Part shown: one piece after another, positions 33,908 to 43,599 of the stretch
Layout of the letters: the number at the start of each line of letters is the position of its first letter
Position numbering within the stretch: the stretch's first letter is position 1
The notes under the pieces: model-generated
The model's database searches: none
Told to the model about the DNA's origin: nothing
What the model saw: only the letters and a program-made list of their open reading frames with translations
Translations under genes and position numbers: made by a program
Source: CAIYTF01 sp963664845
Lineage (GTDB): Bacteria; Bacteroidota; Ignavibacteria; Ignavibacteriales; Ignavibacteriaceae
Assembly (NCBI GenBank): GCA_963664845.1
Contig: OY761615.1
Location: forward strand, 1,116,001 to 1,180,000
Reading direction: 5' to 3'
DNA length: 64,000 nt

Positions 33908-35311
33908 TTGCAGACTGGAAAAATAATCCAAGTTATTGGACCGGTGGTTGACATTCAATTTGAGAATAATCAATTACCCAAAATTTACAACGCGATCAGA
34001 ATTCCCCGCCTGAACGTGGAAGGCAAGCAAGAAGATCTCATTTGTGAAGTACAGCAGCACTTGGGCGAAGACAAAGTGCGCGCCGTTGCTATGGATATTA
34101 CCGACGGACTCGTCCGCGGCATGGACGCCATCGATACGGGCGCTCCGATCATGGTTCCGGTAGGTCCCGAAACCATGGGCAGACTTATTAACGTTATCGG
34201 TCAGGGTATCGACGGACTTGGCGAAATAAAGACCAAGATGAAATATCCCATTCACCGCCCCGCACCTGAATTTAAAAATCTTTCTACGAAAACCGAGATG
34301 TTCGAAACCGGTATCAAGGTCATAGATCTTCTCGAGCCTTATTCCAAAGGCGGCAAAACCGGTCTGTTCGGCGGAGCCGGTGTTGGTAAAACGGTTGTTA
34401 TTCTCGAACTTATAAACAACATCGCCACGCATCACGGCGGAACCTCTGTGTTCTCCGGCGTGGGCGAGCGTACCAGAGAAGGAAACGATCTCTGGCTGGA
34501 CATGAAAGAGTCAGGCGTTTTGGCCAAAACCGCTTTGGTGTTCGGACAAATGAACGAGCCTCCCGGAGCACGTCTCCGCGTTGGTTTGACAGGTTTGACC
34601 ATTGCAGAATATTTCCGCGATGAAGAAGGCAAAGACGTTCTTTTGTTCATTGATAACATTTTCCGATTCACGCAGGCAGGTTCCGAAGTGAGCGCGCTCC
34701 TTGGCCGTATGCCTTCGGCAGTGGGCTACCAGCCTACGCTTGCAACTGAAATGGGTGCATTACAGGAACGTATCACTTCGACCAACAAAGGTTCTATCAC
34801 CTCTGTTCAGGCCATTTACGTGCCGGCAGATGACTTGACCGATCCTGCACCTGCGACTGCATTCTCGCACCTTGATGCGACAACAGTGCTCAGCCGCAGA
34901 ATTTCCGAATTGGGAATCTATCCGGCAGTTGATCCGCTTGAATCCTCTTCCAGAATTTTGGAACCAGGCATTGTGGGTGAAGAACACTATACCGTTGCAA
35001 AACGCACAAAAGAAATTCTTCAGGGTTACAAAGACCTACAGGACATCATCAGTATCCTCGGAATGGATGAGCTTTCGGATGAGGATAAAACAACGGTTAA
35101 ACGTGCACGGAGAGTTGAAAGATTCTTCAGTCAGCCGTTCTTTGTAGCAGAACAATTCACGGGTTACAAAGGAAAATATGTGAAACTTGAAGATACCATT
35201 AAGGGATTCAAGATGATCCTCGACGGTGAATGCGACGATCTTCCAGAGAGTGCATTCATGTATGTGGGCACCATCGAAGAAGCCTTCGAAAAAGCGAAAT
35301 CCATGATGTGA
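33908..35311 (+). CDS. atpD: F1Fo ATP synthase beta subunit
   Basis: 467 residues, the catalytic subunit of F1. Walker A GGAGVGKT, Walker B VLLFIDNIFRF, the ALLGRMPSAVGYQPTL segment and the DELSDED lever are intact. The start is TTG at 33908, supported by AAAGGAGA 9 bases upstream and by family alignment of GKIIQVIGPVVDIQF. Only atpC follows; the other ATP synthase genes are elsewhere, an arrangement known in Chlorobi/Bacteroidota. Confidence 0.98.
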   Translation: MQTGKIIQVIGPVVDIQFENNQLPKIYNAIRIPRLNVEGKQEDLICEVQQHLGEDKVRAVAMDITDGLVRGMDAIDTGAPIMVPVGPETMGRLINVIGQGIDGLGEIKTKMKYPIHRPAPEFKNLSTKTEMFETGIKVIDLLEPYSKGGKTGLFGGAGVGKTVVILELINNIATHHGGTSVFSGVGERTREGNDLWLDMKESGVLAKTALVFGQMNEPPGARLRVGLTGLTIAEYFRDEEGKDVLLFIDNIFRFTQAGSEVSALLGRMPSAVGYQPTLATEMGALQERITSTNKGSITSVQAIYVPADDLTDPAPATAFSHLDATTVLSRRISELGIYPAVDPLESSSRILEPGIVGEEHYTVAKRTKEILQGYKDLQDIISILGMDELSDEDKTTVKRARRVERFFSQPFFVAEQFTGYKGKYVKLEDTIKGFKMILDGECDDLPESAFMYVGTIEEAFEKAKSMM

Positions 35312-35315
35312 TGCC

Positions 35316-35720
35316 ATGAAAGAGTTTTTTATCGAAATCATAACTCCTTCGAAAACCGCTTATTCCGGCAAAGTGCATTCAGTCACGATGCCCGGGGTTA
35401 TGGGTGAGTTTCAGGTGCTTTTCAATCACGCGCCGCTGATGAGCACGCTGGAGGTTGGAAAGATGAGCATCAGGGATGCGGAGGACAACGAGATGGTGTT
35501 TGCTACGTCAGGTGGCGTTGCTGAAGTGCTGCACAACAAGATACTGGTGCTTTCGAGCGCAGTTGAAACTCCGGAAGAGATTGATCTGGAACGTGCAACA
35601 AAAGCCGCTGAACGCGCAAAAGAACGTCTCGCTCAACGGACGAATCCCGAGATTGATGTTCCGCGTGCCGAAATCGCCCTTGCCCGCGCGCTGAACAGGA
35701 TAAAGCTATTGCAATCATAA
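35316..35720 (+). CDS. atpC: F1Fo ATP synthase epsilon subunit
   Basis: 134 residues. N-terminal beta-sandwich (IITPSKTAYSGKVHSVTMPG, GEFQVLFNHAPLMSTL) and C-terminal helical hairpin (ERAKERLAQR, AEIALARALNRIKLL). Central-stalk subunit and regulator of F1. Starts 4 bp after atpD. Confidence 0.96.
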   Translation: MKEFFIEIITPSKTAYSGKVHSVTMPGVMGEFQVLFNHAPLMSTLEVGKMSIRDAEDNEMVFATSGGVAEVLHNKILVLSSAVETPEEIDLERATKAAERAKERLAQRTNPEIDVPRAEIALARALNRIKLLQS

Positions 35721-35745
35721 AAGCAAAATGAGTGTTATTTCCAAG

Positions 35746-35779
35746 GCCCGGTTATTTTCCAAAATGACCGGGCTTTTTT
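35746..35779 (+). terminator. Terminator of atpDC
   Basis: GCCCGGTTATTTT pairs with AAAATGACCGGGC (one internal mismatch), followed by six T. Strong intrinsic terminator 25 bases after atpC. Confidence 0.9.
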
Positions 35780-35806
35780 GTATGCCTCTGCTTTCACGGT
35801 AACCGG

Positions 35807-36427
35807 TCATATTGCAAACGATGCCCGCTTGAAGATAATATATTTGTCGCCAAATTTCAGCGGTGCAGTGAACTCGTTTTCTTTCAGCCGGGACAAGGCT
35901 TCACGTATTTCATTGGGATATTGATTAATGTTAACCCGTTCGGATGTTCCTTTGCGATGTCCTGCCATGGCCGCTGAATACAGGATGGCCAGATCGGTGA
36001 AACTACCTCCTTTGGTCAGGGAGTCAAATGCTGCGGAAGCATCGGCGGCACTTTGGCACACAATCTCGGCAAGCAAAACATAATACGGCTCAACCAGATC
36101 CACAATCACCGTTTGTTTAAGCCACAGTTTAATCGGTTTTCCATCCGCCAAAGCCGGCGTATATCGCCACGTACGGATCACCTCAGTTGCAAGGGAGTCC
36201 CACGCTCCAAACGGAGTGGGCCTTTCAAATTTTACGGATTTAACTTCACCGGTCTCATCCACAAGCAGGAAGAGCTGAAAACGGAAACGCTGCAATACGG
36301 TTGATTCGGAGATTACAGGCAATGGGGATTGTTCCACTAGCGTTGGGAGAGTGATGGTATTGTCTTGTTCCTGGGGAGCTGCGCAACCCAGAAAAATAAT
36401 GCCGAATAAAACAAGTAACAGTTTCAT
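35807..36427 (-). CDS. Lipoprotein with TonB C-terminal and PpiC rotamase domains
   Basis: 206 residues. Signal and lipobox MKLLLVLFGIIFLGC, giving a lipid anchor at Cys15. Residues about 50-115 are a TonB C-terminal type domain (FRFQLFLLVDETGEVKSVKFE, AWDSLATEVIRTWRYTPALADG). Residues about 118-205 match parvulin (PpiC) rotamase: AEIVCQSAADASAAFDSLTKG, FTDLAILYSAAM, EIREALSRLKENEFTAPLK, YIIFKR. It would sit in the periplasm on a membrane. The combination is unusual; folding or surface-protein assembly is a guess. Gene stands alone, convergent with atpC. Confidence 0.78.
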   Translation of the reverse strand: MKLLLVLFGIIFLGCAAPQEQDNTITLPTLVEQSPLPVISESTVLQRFRFQLFLLVDETGEVKSVKFERPTPFGAWDSLATEVIRTWRYTPALADGKPIKLWLKQTVIVDLVEPYYVLLAEIVCQSAADASAAFDSLTKGGSFTDLAILYSAAMAGHRKGTSERVNINQYPNEIREALSRLKENEFTAPLKFGDKYIIFKRASFAI

Positions 36428-36654
36428 GGCACACCTCGAACATAAAATGATGTATATATTTCCCCGGGAGGTGCTACCCTTCCGGGAGCATAAGTTGGGT
36501 TTTCAGACCTGCTTCACCCTGACAGGCAAGCGGGTTCTGTTCAACCCTCGGGCACCATTTTCTGCTGGAAACAGAAAAGTGTACATAGGAAATATAAGGA
36601 AGGATTGCCCGATTTGTTCCCGGGAACGGTGAGAAAAATAAGCTTTCTTGAAGC

Positions 36655-36684
36655 CTCTCCCGTCCCCTTTGCCAAAGGGAAGGA
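36655..36684. repeat. CCTCTCCCGTCCCCTTTGCCAAAGGGAAGG repeat
   Basis: GC-rich hairpin repeat of the same family as 22046-22080. It lies inside the 5' extension of the next open frame, which argues that the extension is not coding. Confidence 0.45.
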
Positions 36685-36778
36685 TTATTTGTGCGCAAAC
36701 CGTGCTGTTCCAATTACATCTTTCCAGAAACATTTTTTTTTGATATTTTTCGTTTTTACGATAAAAACAGGTGAACCT

Positions 36779-37501
36779 TTGCGAAATGCGACCCTATTGC
36801 TGTTGCTCTTTTGTTTGGCAATTAACCTTGCAGCCCAGAAGAGGATTCCCATGGATGTTTTCGTAACAAAAAAAGGACCGCTGGTGATATCCTTCATCGG
36901 GCACAGTTCCCTCATGCTTACGGTTGACGGACTCGTCATTCAGGTGGATCCATGGAGTAAGCTGGCGGACTATTCAGCGATGCCCAAGGCTGATATAATA
37001 CTCATAACGCATCATCATTTTGATCATCTTGATACGACTGCCGTTGCACAGGTAAGCAAACCGGGCACAGAGATCATCACCACTCAGGCTGTGGCAGATA
37101 TTCTTAAAAAGGGCACGGTAATGAAAAATGGCGATAAAATGACAGTGCGGGATATCCCGATTGAAGCGGTTCCTGCCTATAACACCACTCAGGATCGCGT
37201 GAAATACCATCCAAAGGGCCGCGATAACGGGTATGTACTCGATCTTGGCGGCAAGAGAGTATATATAGCGGGAGACACAGAAAACACGAAGGAAATGTAC
37301 GCTCTAAAAAACATTAGCATTGCATTTCTGCCCATGAATCAGCCCTACACCATGACACCCGGGCAGGTAAAGACAGCAGTACTGAAGTTCAAACCGACGG
37401 TACTCTATCCCTACCACTATGGTGACACCGACGTTCAGTTGTTGCAAAAGCTGCTGGAAGGCAACACGCATACGGAACTTCGTATTCAGGACATGCAGTA
37501 G
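36779..37501 (+). CDS. Exported metallo-beta-lactamase fold hydrolase (UPF0173-like)
   Basis: The start is set at TTG 36779, with AGGTG 5 bases upstream, because a signal peptide then follows (RNATLLLLLFCLAINLAAQ). The frame extends to 36605 but that part crosses an intergenic repeat. The mature domain shows ISFIGHSSLML, VDPWSK, the metal motif HHHFDHLD, YIAGDTENTKE and PYHYGDTD. About 240 residues, near UPF0173 length. A zinc-dependent hydrolase acting in the periplasm is predicted; substrate unknown. Confidence 0.8.
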   Translation: MRNATLLLLLFCLAINLAAQKRIPMDVFVTKKGPLVISFIGHSSLMLTVDGLVIQVDPWSKLADYSAMPKADIILITHHHFDHLDTTAVAQVSKPGTEIITTQAVADILKKGTVMKNGDKMTVRDIPIEAVPAYNTTQDRVKYHPKGRDNGYVLDLGGKRVYIAGDTENTKEMYALKNISIAFLPMNQPYTMTPGQVKTAVLKFKPTVLYPYHYGDTDVQLLQKLLEGNTHTELRIQDMQ

Positions 37502-37753
37502 CCGCGGTGGACCGTTCGCCGGGTGGTGAAATTTTTACTTTATCCGCCTGGCAAATGAAGCGCGAAAAAAGATCAATCAGAACCGTGTCATTTTTGTTTT
37601 CGGGTACGCGAGGTTAGTGGCATCCTACCCTCTTTAACAGCTTTATACGCGCATAAGCTGCCGAATATATTTTTTTTTATTAGGCTCATTCTTTATATTC
37701 ATAAAGCGCTCTGATAGTATTAATATCCACATAATTTGATTTTGAGGTTGTAA

Positions 37754-38086
37754 ATGTCTGTGCTTATTTCGGTCGATCAGCTTAAGGAAGGAATGATCCT
37801 TCAAGCTCCCGCAAAAAATAAATATGGACAAGTGCTTCTTGCCAAAGGAGCAGTTCTTCAGCCCCAACATAAGCGTCTGCTTGGAATGTGGGGAATTACG
37901 ACGATAGTGGTGTTTGATGAAAATGAAAATGATGAAATACCGGTCTATGACCAGCGAGTGATTGCCCAGGCAACCGAGACACTGAGCAAAAGGATTGCCT
38001 GGCTGCCAGAAAATGCTTTCGAGAAAGACCTGCTGGATATGGCGGTGAAACAGTTGCTTAAGAGACAAGCTCAGGGAGAACATTAG
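37754..38086 (+). CDS. HD-GYP N-terminal-like (DUF3391-like) small protein
   Basis: 110 residues. ISVDQLKEGMILQAP, then GQVLLAKGAVLQPQHKRLLGMWGITTIVVFD, is the beta-rich module that normally precedes HD-GYP phosphodiesterase domains. Here it is a separate protein, with one base between its stop and the HDOD gene start, so the two are translationally coupled and may act as one unit. Confidence 0.7.
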   Translation: MSVLISVDQLKEGMILQAPAKNKYGQVLLAKGAVLQPQHKRLLGMWGITTIVVFDENENDEIPVYDQRVIAQATETLSKRIAWLPENAFEKDLLDMAVKQLLKRQAQGEH

Positions 38087-38087
38087 A

Positions 38088-38936
38088 ATGGATATCGCAG
38101 AACGGCTTCTTCTTTCGGTGGACAAACTGCCGACTCTTCCCACTATTTATTACTCCATCACTGAAGCCATGGAGGATCCACGGACGTCTGCAGATAAACT
38201 GGCCAGCATTATTTCAAGCGATCAAGTGTCAGCAATTAAAGTACTAAAAGTTGCAAACTCACCCTTTTTCGGGTTCAGGGGCCGGATCAGCACCATCTCC
38301 GAAGCTGTTTTTTATCTTGGGTTCAACGAAATCAGGAACATTATATTCTCTCTTACCGTTATCAAATACTTTGCGGTAAAAACAAAGACCAGCACGTTTC
38401 AGCTTACCGATTTTTGGACTCACTCCATTGCCACGGGAATAGCGACGCGCTTCATTGGTGCGGCAAGCCGTGAATCAGGCATTGAGAATTTTTTTCTTGC
38501 AGGAATTTTGCATGACATTGGCAAGTTGATCCTATCCCAATTTGCTGCTGATGATTTTAATAAGGCGCTTGAGCTGGCAGCTGAGAAGCATATCAGCATC
38601 AGGAGCGCCGAACAGGCAGTGTTCAAAATCGATCACACGGTGATTGGAAACCTGCTCGCGGCCAAATGGAAGCTCCCCCTGTCTCTCCAGGATGCAATAT
38701 TGGGGCACCATGCCCCGGATGCCCAAGACGGAAACAAGAAATTGGTTTCAGCAGTGCATCTGGCTGATATAATGGTAAAATTGCTGGAGTTCGGCAAATC
38801 AGGAGATGATTATATTCCAAAACCACAACCGGGAATATGGGACATTCTGAAACTTCCCGAAGGCTTTTTTTGCAAATCAGTTGAGCAGCTTGAAAATAAT
38901 ATCAACTACACAACAAAAGCAATATTCCATGAATAA
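38088..38936 (+). CDS. HDOD domain signalling protein
   Basis: 282 residues. The HDOD domain begins LPTLPTIYYSITEAMEDPRTS and includes LASIISSDQVSAIKVLKVANSPFFGF, ISEAVFYLGFNEIRNIIFSL, and a retained GILHDIGKLILSQFA with an HD pair. HDOD proteins are c-di-GMP/HD-GYP relatives in regulation and chemotaxis. It lies between a DUF3391-like protein and a histidine kinase, forming a three-gene signalling unit. Confidence 0.88.
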   Translation: MDIAERLLLSVDKLPTLPTIYYSITEAMEDPRTSADKLASIISSDQVSAIKVLKVANSPFFGFRGRISTISEAVFYLGFNEIRNIIFSLTVIKYFAVKTKTSTFQLTDFWTHSIATGIATRFIGAASRESGIENFFLAGILHDIGKLILSQFAADDFNKALELAAEKHISIRSAEQAVFKIDHTVIGNLLAAKWKLPLSLQDAILGHHAPDAQDGNKKLVSAVHLADIMVKLLEFGKSGDDYIPKPQPGIWDILKLPEGFFCKSVEQLENNINYTTKAIFHE

Positions 38937-38959
38937 AGGCAATACGAAAACGGCTTGTT

Positions 38960-41050
38960 ATGAATTCAAATACTAATTTTCTGAGCATAATAGCGGAGTC
39001 CTGCTCAGAAAACCTACAGGATAAATCCCACTTCGAAATACAGCTGCAAGGTCTTGAAACCTTTCTCAAATTTCCCGGCTGCAGCGAAGCCGCATTGTTT
39101 CTGATAGATGCGGACACGTTTGATCTGTATTTTAAATTGGTGATCCCCTGGCGTGACGAATCTGTGGTTAAACAGGAATTGAATGAGTTCACTGCCGGTG
39201 GCGTGATCACTGAAGTTTTGAACAGCGGGAAAATTATCACGGTTCCGCTTTCCGGTACGGGAGAAAAATCCGATCTTCTCATCGTTCCCCTGATTGCCCA
39301 CACCGTTTATGGCATAGTGTTTTTGCGAATGAGCCGCGTCCATCAGATTGTGACCAGTTTTTATGACGCGCTGCGTGTGTACGCTTATCAGTATACGCTC
39401 CGTCTGATCCTTTCCCAACAGCAATCCAATATCCAATACTTGCATGAGAACGTGAACCAGATCGCTTCGGTTTCCGCGAGTCATTTGTCAGATACGGACA
39501 TTGAAGTGATTGATTTTCTTGACAAGTTTCCCACCGGCATACTTCTGGTTCGCAAAGCTGACGGGATAATTATCTCTGCCAATACTTCAGCAGCTTTTAC
39601 GCTGGGAACATCAAAGGAAAATATTGTAAGCAGAAGCATTGATGAGTTCCTGTTCAAGGCGAGGATGATCAACCCGGGGGATATTGTGACGGCGGAAGAA
39701 AGCATAATACGAAAGAAGAACGGCGATATTTTGTCCATTCACCACAACCGCGCCGAAGTGATCATGGGCGGAACCTCGTTTTGGATTGATATTTTTCTGG
39801 ATCTCACAGAACGCAAATATCTTGAAGGGGAACTGCAAAAGAACAGAGAAGAGCTTGAAAACCGCGTGAGGGAGCGTACCGAGCGTCTGCAGGAGATTAA
39901 TATAGCCCTCAAGACCGAAATTACGGAGCGCACGAAAGCAGAATCGGAACTGTTTAAGTTTTATTGGGCGGTTCAGCAAAATCCGGTTTCGATTATCCTT
40001 GCTGACCATTTTGGCATTGTTGAATATGTTAATCCTCAATATTGTGAAATCACGGGCTATAAGTACACAGAGGTGATCGGTAAGGAAATTGTGGACCTAA
40101 TCGGGGTAGACAGATCTTCACGCCAATATCAGGATTACTGGGTTTCGCTAAAGCGGAAATTAAGTTGGCAGGGAGAGCACACCAACCATAAAAAAAATGG
40201 TGAGATTTTTTGGGTTGAATCAGTTGTGTCCCCCGTGGTGAACTTTGAAGGTGAAGTAAAAAATTATGTGGCCGTACAGGAAGATATCACCCGAAGAAGA
40301 TTAACTGAAGAGCAAATGCGTATAGCAAAAGAGAAGGCAGAAGACGCAGATAAGCTCAAAAGCAGCATCTTTGCAAACATGAGTCATGAATTCAGAACGC
40401 CGCTTATCAGTATTCTCGGGTTTTCGCAAATATTAACCGAAGAAATCTCCGATCCGGATTTTAAGATCATGACGAATAATATATATTCGGCAGGGAACCG
40501 ATTGCTGCGAACCCTAAACAATGTTTTATTCCTTGCCCAAGCTGACACCTTACATTCATCGTATTCCTTTGGGCGTCTTGAACTGAACGAATATGTCAAT
40601 AACGTTCTGAAAATGTTCAAACCGGCTGCTAATGAAAAATCCCTGGAAGTATTCACACATTTATCAGAGACTCCGCTATTTATTAATTCGCCCGCTGAAT
40701 TCCCTGAAATGTTGCTTACCCAGTTAATTGACAATGCCATTAAGTTTACGCGTAAGGGACATATAAGGATTGCAACAAATCTGGTAACCAACGCCAATGG
40801 TGAAAGCCGCGTGATGCTTGAGGTTTCCGACACCGGCATAGGGATAGGTACGGAATTTCAAAAAACAATTTTCCAACCTTTTCAACAGGAAAGCGCAGGC
40901 TACAGTCGCGTGTTCGAAGGTTCAGGACTCGGATTGGCAGTCACTATGAAAGCAACCGAGATCCTTTCGGGCACACTGGATCTGGAAAGCAAATTGGGTG
41001 AAGGCTCAACATTCAGGATTTCACTTCCCACGTGGGTAGAAAAAGAGTAG
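38960..41050 (+). CDS. PAS-PAS sensor histidine kinase
   Basis: 696 residues, no membrane helix seen. N-terminal GAF-like region (1-165), PAS 1 (about 185-290), coiled coil (LQKNREELENRVRERTERLQ style), PAS 2 (about 330-445), HisKA with phosphoacceptor His476 in ANMSHEFRTPL, and an HATPase with N box LIDNAIKF, DTGIGIG, IFQPFQQ and GSGLGLAV. No receiver domain. Partner regulator not adjacent. It is 23 bp downstream of the HDOD gene. Confidence 0.93.
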   Translation: MNSNTNFLSIIAESCSENLQDKSHFEIQLQGLETFLKFPGCSEAALFLIDADTFDLYFKLVIPWRDESVVKQELNEFTAGGVITEVLNSGKIITVPLSGTGEKSDLLIVPLIAHTVYGIVFLRMSRVHQIVTSFYDALRVYAYQYTLRLILSQQQSNIQYLHENVNQIASVSASHLSDTDIEVIDFLDKFPTGILLVRKADGIIISANTSAAFTLGTSKENIVSRSIDEFLFKARMINPGDIVTAEESIIRKKNGDILSIHHNRAEVIMGGTSFWIDIFLDLTERKYLEGELQKNREELENRVRERTERLQEINIALKTEITERTKAESELFKFYWAVQQNPVSIILADHFGIVEYVNPQYCEITGYKYTEVIGKEIVDLIGVDRSSRQYQDYWVSLKRKLSWQGEHTNHKKNGEIFWVESVVSPVVNFEGEVKNYVAVQEDITRRRLTEEQMRIAKEKAEDADKLKSSIFANMSHEFRTPLISILGFSQILTEEISDPDFKIMTNNIYSAGNRLLRTLNNVLFLAQADTLHSSYSFGRLELNEYVNNVLKMFKPAANEKSLEVFTHLSETPLFINSPAEFPEMLLTQLIDNAIKFTRKGHIRIATNLVTNANGESRVMLEVSDTGIGIGTEFQKTIFQPFQQESAGYSRVFEGSGLGLAVTMKATEILSGTLDLESKLGEGSTFRISLPTWVEKE

Positions 41051-41401
41051 CACCGGTGGAGCATCAGACGGGAGAACAAAGTACTCCTCTGCGGTTCTGA
41101 TATTTTACTATACCACTAAAAGCTGTCCCTGCCCATGGAGGGGGAGGTTATGCAAAAAGTACCTTCGAAATTTTTCATGTTGCCGATTTACCAACGTTAT
41201 ACTCATGAATTAGCATAAACCTAAACAGGCTACCGGATAAATTTCCTTCGAGCGGACTAATTCAGGAAGATCATCCCCAATAAGATCGGGACAGGTACCT
41301 ACCAAAAACGATATTATCTGGCAGAATCACTCACCTCCAAATGCCGTCACCGCGGTACTTCAAGGCCCAATAAAGATCAGCGGAACAGGAAGACCGCATT
41401 T
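41051..41401. other. Intergenic stretch, nothing identified
   Basis: 350 bases between convergent genes with no gene, RNA or strong hairpin found. Confidence 0.5.
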
Positions 41402-41785
41402 TCACAATGTTCTTGGTATTTGCGATGAATGATGTTGAATGATCGGGTTGTTTAAGGCCAGGTCCAAAACAAAACTGAATCTTGCTTCAAAGCTCAGCAA
41501 CTCGTGCTCCACTGCAAACCGCCAGCAATAAATCCCGCATAGTGCACTTATAGACGTGGAAATTGCTTGAACCGTGACAGTCTTTTCATGCAGGGCAACC
41601 GAAAGCTCTTCGCGGGCATTGAGGCTCTCAAAATAGTTCCGGATCTTTCCGGTATCGTTCAACAGTCTGTTTGAAAAGGTTGGTATCAATACGGCATTTT
41701 CAGCGTATAACGCCATCACACATTCTATGTCTCCGTTGTTCACAGCCTGTAACCAGGCTTTAAGAATCTCTTCAGGTGTTTTCAT
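41402..41785 (-). CDS. SnoaL/NTF2-like protein (CaMKII association-domain type)
   Basis: 127 residues. ILKAWLQAVNNGDIECVMALYAENAVLIPTF is the NTF2-like cone entrance and IQHHSSQIP the ending typical of the bacterial CaMKII_AD/DUF4440 group. Such proteins form small alpha-beta barrels, often oligomeric; no enzymatic role can be assigned. Stands alone. Confidence 0.8.
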   Translation of the reverse strand: MKTPEEILKAWLQAVNNGDIECVMALYAENAVLIPTFSNRLLNDTGKIRNYFESLNAREELSVALHEKTVTVQAISTSISALCGIYCWRFAVEHELLSFEARFSFVLDLALNNPIIQHHSSQIPRTL

Positions 41786-42357
41786 GTTTCTTTCTATTTC
41801 TTACTTTGAATAAGGGTATCCGGACTCACGCATGTGGCATTTAACCACAATTTCTGCTGCAAAGTCAAAATACATATGTCATTCTGCCGTTCATCATTTC
41901 CGAATCTCACGTTTCCCTGGAGATGCGCGTTTCCTGATAAATCCGACAGGTATATTTGGAAGCATTTCCCATTTCCGGCCCAATTTTCTGTTTTGGATTT
42001 AATTAGGAAAGCGTGAGAAGATACTACTGATACTTCATAAAAGCAACAGTTGCTATTTCCCATTTTTTTTGAGCGCTAAACTATTTCGCAGGCAATTCGA
42101 TAATTCATTGGGGAGAACCCAAATCCCCGGAAGGAACTTTTGTTAGTATGATGTTCAGGTGATTTTCCGGTATAACGTAAGCGTTGATGTAAAAGTTCAG
42201 GAATAAGTATTCTGTCAGTTGATTTGATTAGCAGTTTTAGACAAGTATGTAGTGAAAGCAAATAGCTTTATCGGATGATTTTTTTATAAATCGACTGATC
42301 GGAAATGTCGATTTGCGGCCGGATGGCCGATAACCTAACAACAAAAGGACCAGCTCA
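41786..42357. other. Intergenic region with a possible AraC remnant
   Basis: No intact gene. Apart from the fragment at 42076-42180, two weak frames (41794-42063 minus, 41834-42016 plus) show no family signal. Confidence 0.45.
42076..42180 (-). pseudogene. Possible decayed AraC-type helix-turn-helix fragment
   Basis: The minus-strand frame reads TGKSPEHHTNKSSFRGFGFSPMNYR before a stop. FGFSPMNYR and the preceding SPEH pattern resemble the second helix-turn-helix and final helix of AraC regulators, but the rest of the domain is gone. Weak evidence. Confidence 0.25.
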
Positions 42358-43410
42358 ATGAGAAAAACCTTACTTCTTCTTGCCCTTGCAACCGTCGTCA
42401 TGATGGCTCAGGATAGTGTTGATGTTACTCCAAAAATTTTTGGTTATATCCGTTCCTGGGAACAGGTTGATCTCGCGATCAATCAGGGAGCATTTCTAAC
42501 CAAGGAAGCACGTTTTGGCGTGCGTGGAAACGTGAACGCCTACGCATCCTATAAACTGCACCTTGATTTTACCCGTCTTGGAAAGCTGACCACCACCACC
42601 ACAAAAGTGGACACCGGCAAAGCCTCAAATCTTGGAACGGTGAGCGTCATCAATTCGGCCACTGCATCTTTTTCCGATGTGCTGCTGGATGCCGAAGCAA
42701 CCTTTAAGCCTGACAACTCCCTTGCCCTGACACTTGGGCAATTTGTTGTTCCTGTTTCAACTGATAATCTTAAAGGCGGAGCCGATTTGGATTTTGTAAA
42801 CCGTCCGCTTATGGCAGCAACAGTGACTCCTGAACTGCGCGATGCCGGTTTCCTAGCCACCTATACCACCAATATTTCAGTACCTTTGGAAATCAAGGCC
42901 GGTGTGTATAATGGATCGGGACAGAACAAACCTGAGAACGACCGCAGTATGAATTATTCTGCGCGCGTTGTTGTTCAACCGATGCCTACCCTTGCCGTTG
43001 CAGCGAATTATTATGGCGGCCGGTTTTCAACGGCGAAAATGAACATGTTCGATTTTGGTGCCGAGTATAAATATGGGAAGTTTTTCTTCAGCGGCGAATT
43101 CGCCCAAAGAAAATCAGACTACCCCACCAATGCCAGTGCTACCATGAGCTCCTATTATATCTATGGCCTTTATGATTTTGATTTTGGCAAGTCCATGGTC
43201 TCCCACATTATTCCGGCCGTGCGCTATGAACGCTATGATCCGAATACTTCAATTGAAAAGAATGAGATCAGCCGCATAGTGCCGGGTGTATCTTTTGAAT
43301 TTTCAAAGGTAAAATTCGCGCAGATCAGAATTAATTATGAGTTGTTTGACTATAAAGATGGTTCAACCAATCCAAACAAACTGATATTCCAATTCGTCTG
43401 CAGATTCTAA
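42358..43410 (+). CDS. Outer membrane porin (phosphate-selective O/P type)
   Basis: 350 residues. Signal peptide RKTLLLLALATVVMMAQ, then alternating amphipathic strands typical of a 16-strand barrel (ASYKLHLDFTRLGK, SARVVVQPMPTLAVAANYYGG, KFFFSGEFAQRKSDYP). It ends with an aromatic (LIFQFVCRF) as expected for BAM-inserted barrels. The resemblance is to the OprP/OprO family; selectivity cannot be read from the sequence. AAAGGA precedes the start. Confidence 0.8.
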   Translation: MRKTLLLLALATVVMMAQDSVDVTPKIFGYIRSWEQVDLAINQGAFLTKEARFGVRGNVNAYASYKLHLDFTRLGKLTTTTTKVDTGKASNLGTVSVINSATASFSDVLLDAEATFKPDNSLALTLGQFVVPVSTDNLKGGADLDFVNRPLMAATVTPELRDAGFLATYTTNISVPLEIKAGVYNGSGQNKPENDRSMNYSARVVVQPMPTLAVAANYYGGRFSTAKMNMFDFGAEYKYGKFFFSGEFAQRKSDYPTNASATMSSYYIYGLYDFDFGKSMVSHIIPAVRYERYDPNTSIEKNEISRIVPGVSFEFSKVKFAQIRINYELFDYKDGSTNPNKLIFQFVCRF

Positions 43411-43419
43411 TATCATTTC

Positions 43420-43437
43420 GGGGAGTGAAAGCTCCCC
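43420..43437 (+). terminator. Short hairpin after porin gene
   Basis: GGGGAG and CTCCCC around TGAAAG, 9 bases after the stop. Six-bp stem, no T run; weak terminator. Confidence 0.35.
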
Positions 43438-43599
43438 TGACCCTATGTCTCTTGCGCCAATAGAACAAGAGGCATTACACCGGATATTGTCTTGAATCCG
43501 TAACAAAATTTAAACAAATGCGGTATATAATTGTGTGTTAGCCAAAGCGAACCTGCACCGCTCAGGTTTATTGGCTTAATAACAAACAGGAGTAATCCC

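Noticed and set aside
36605..36778. 58-residue N-terminal extension of the metallo-hydrolase
   Set aside because: It crosses a GC-rich intergenic repeat and precedes a clear signal peptide with its own ribosome site at TTG 36779.
41794..42063. Minus-strand 89-residue frame
   Set aside because: No motif, leader or ribosome site; an opposing frame overlaps it, so neither is supported.
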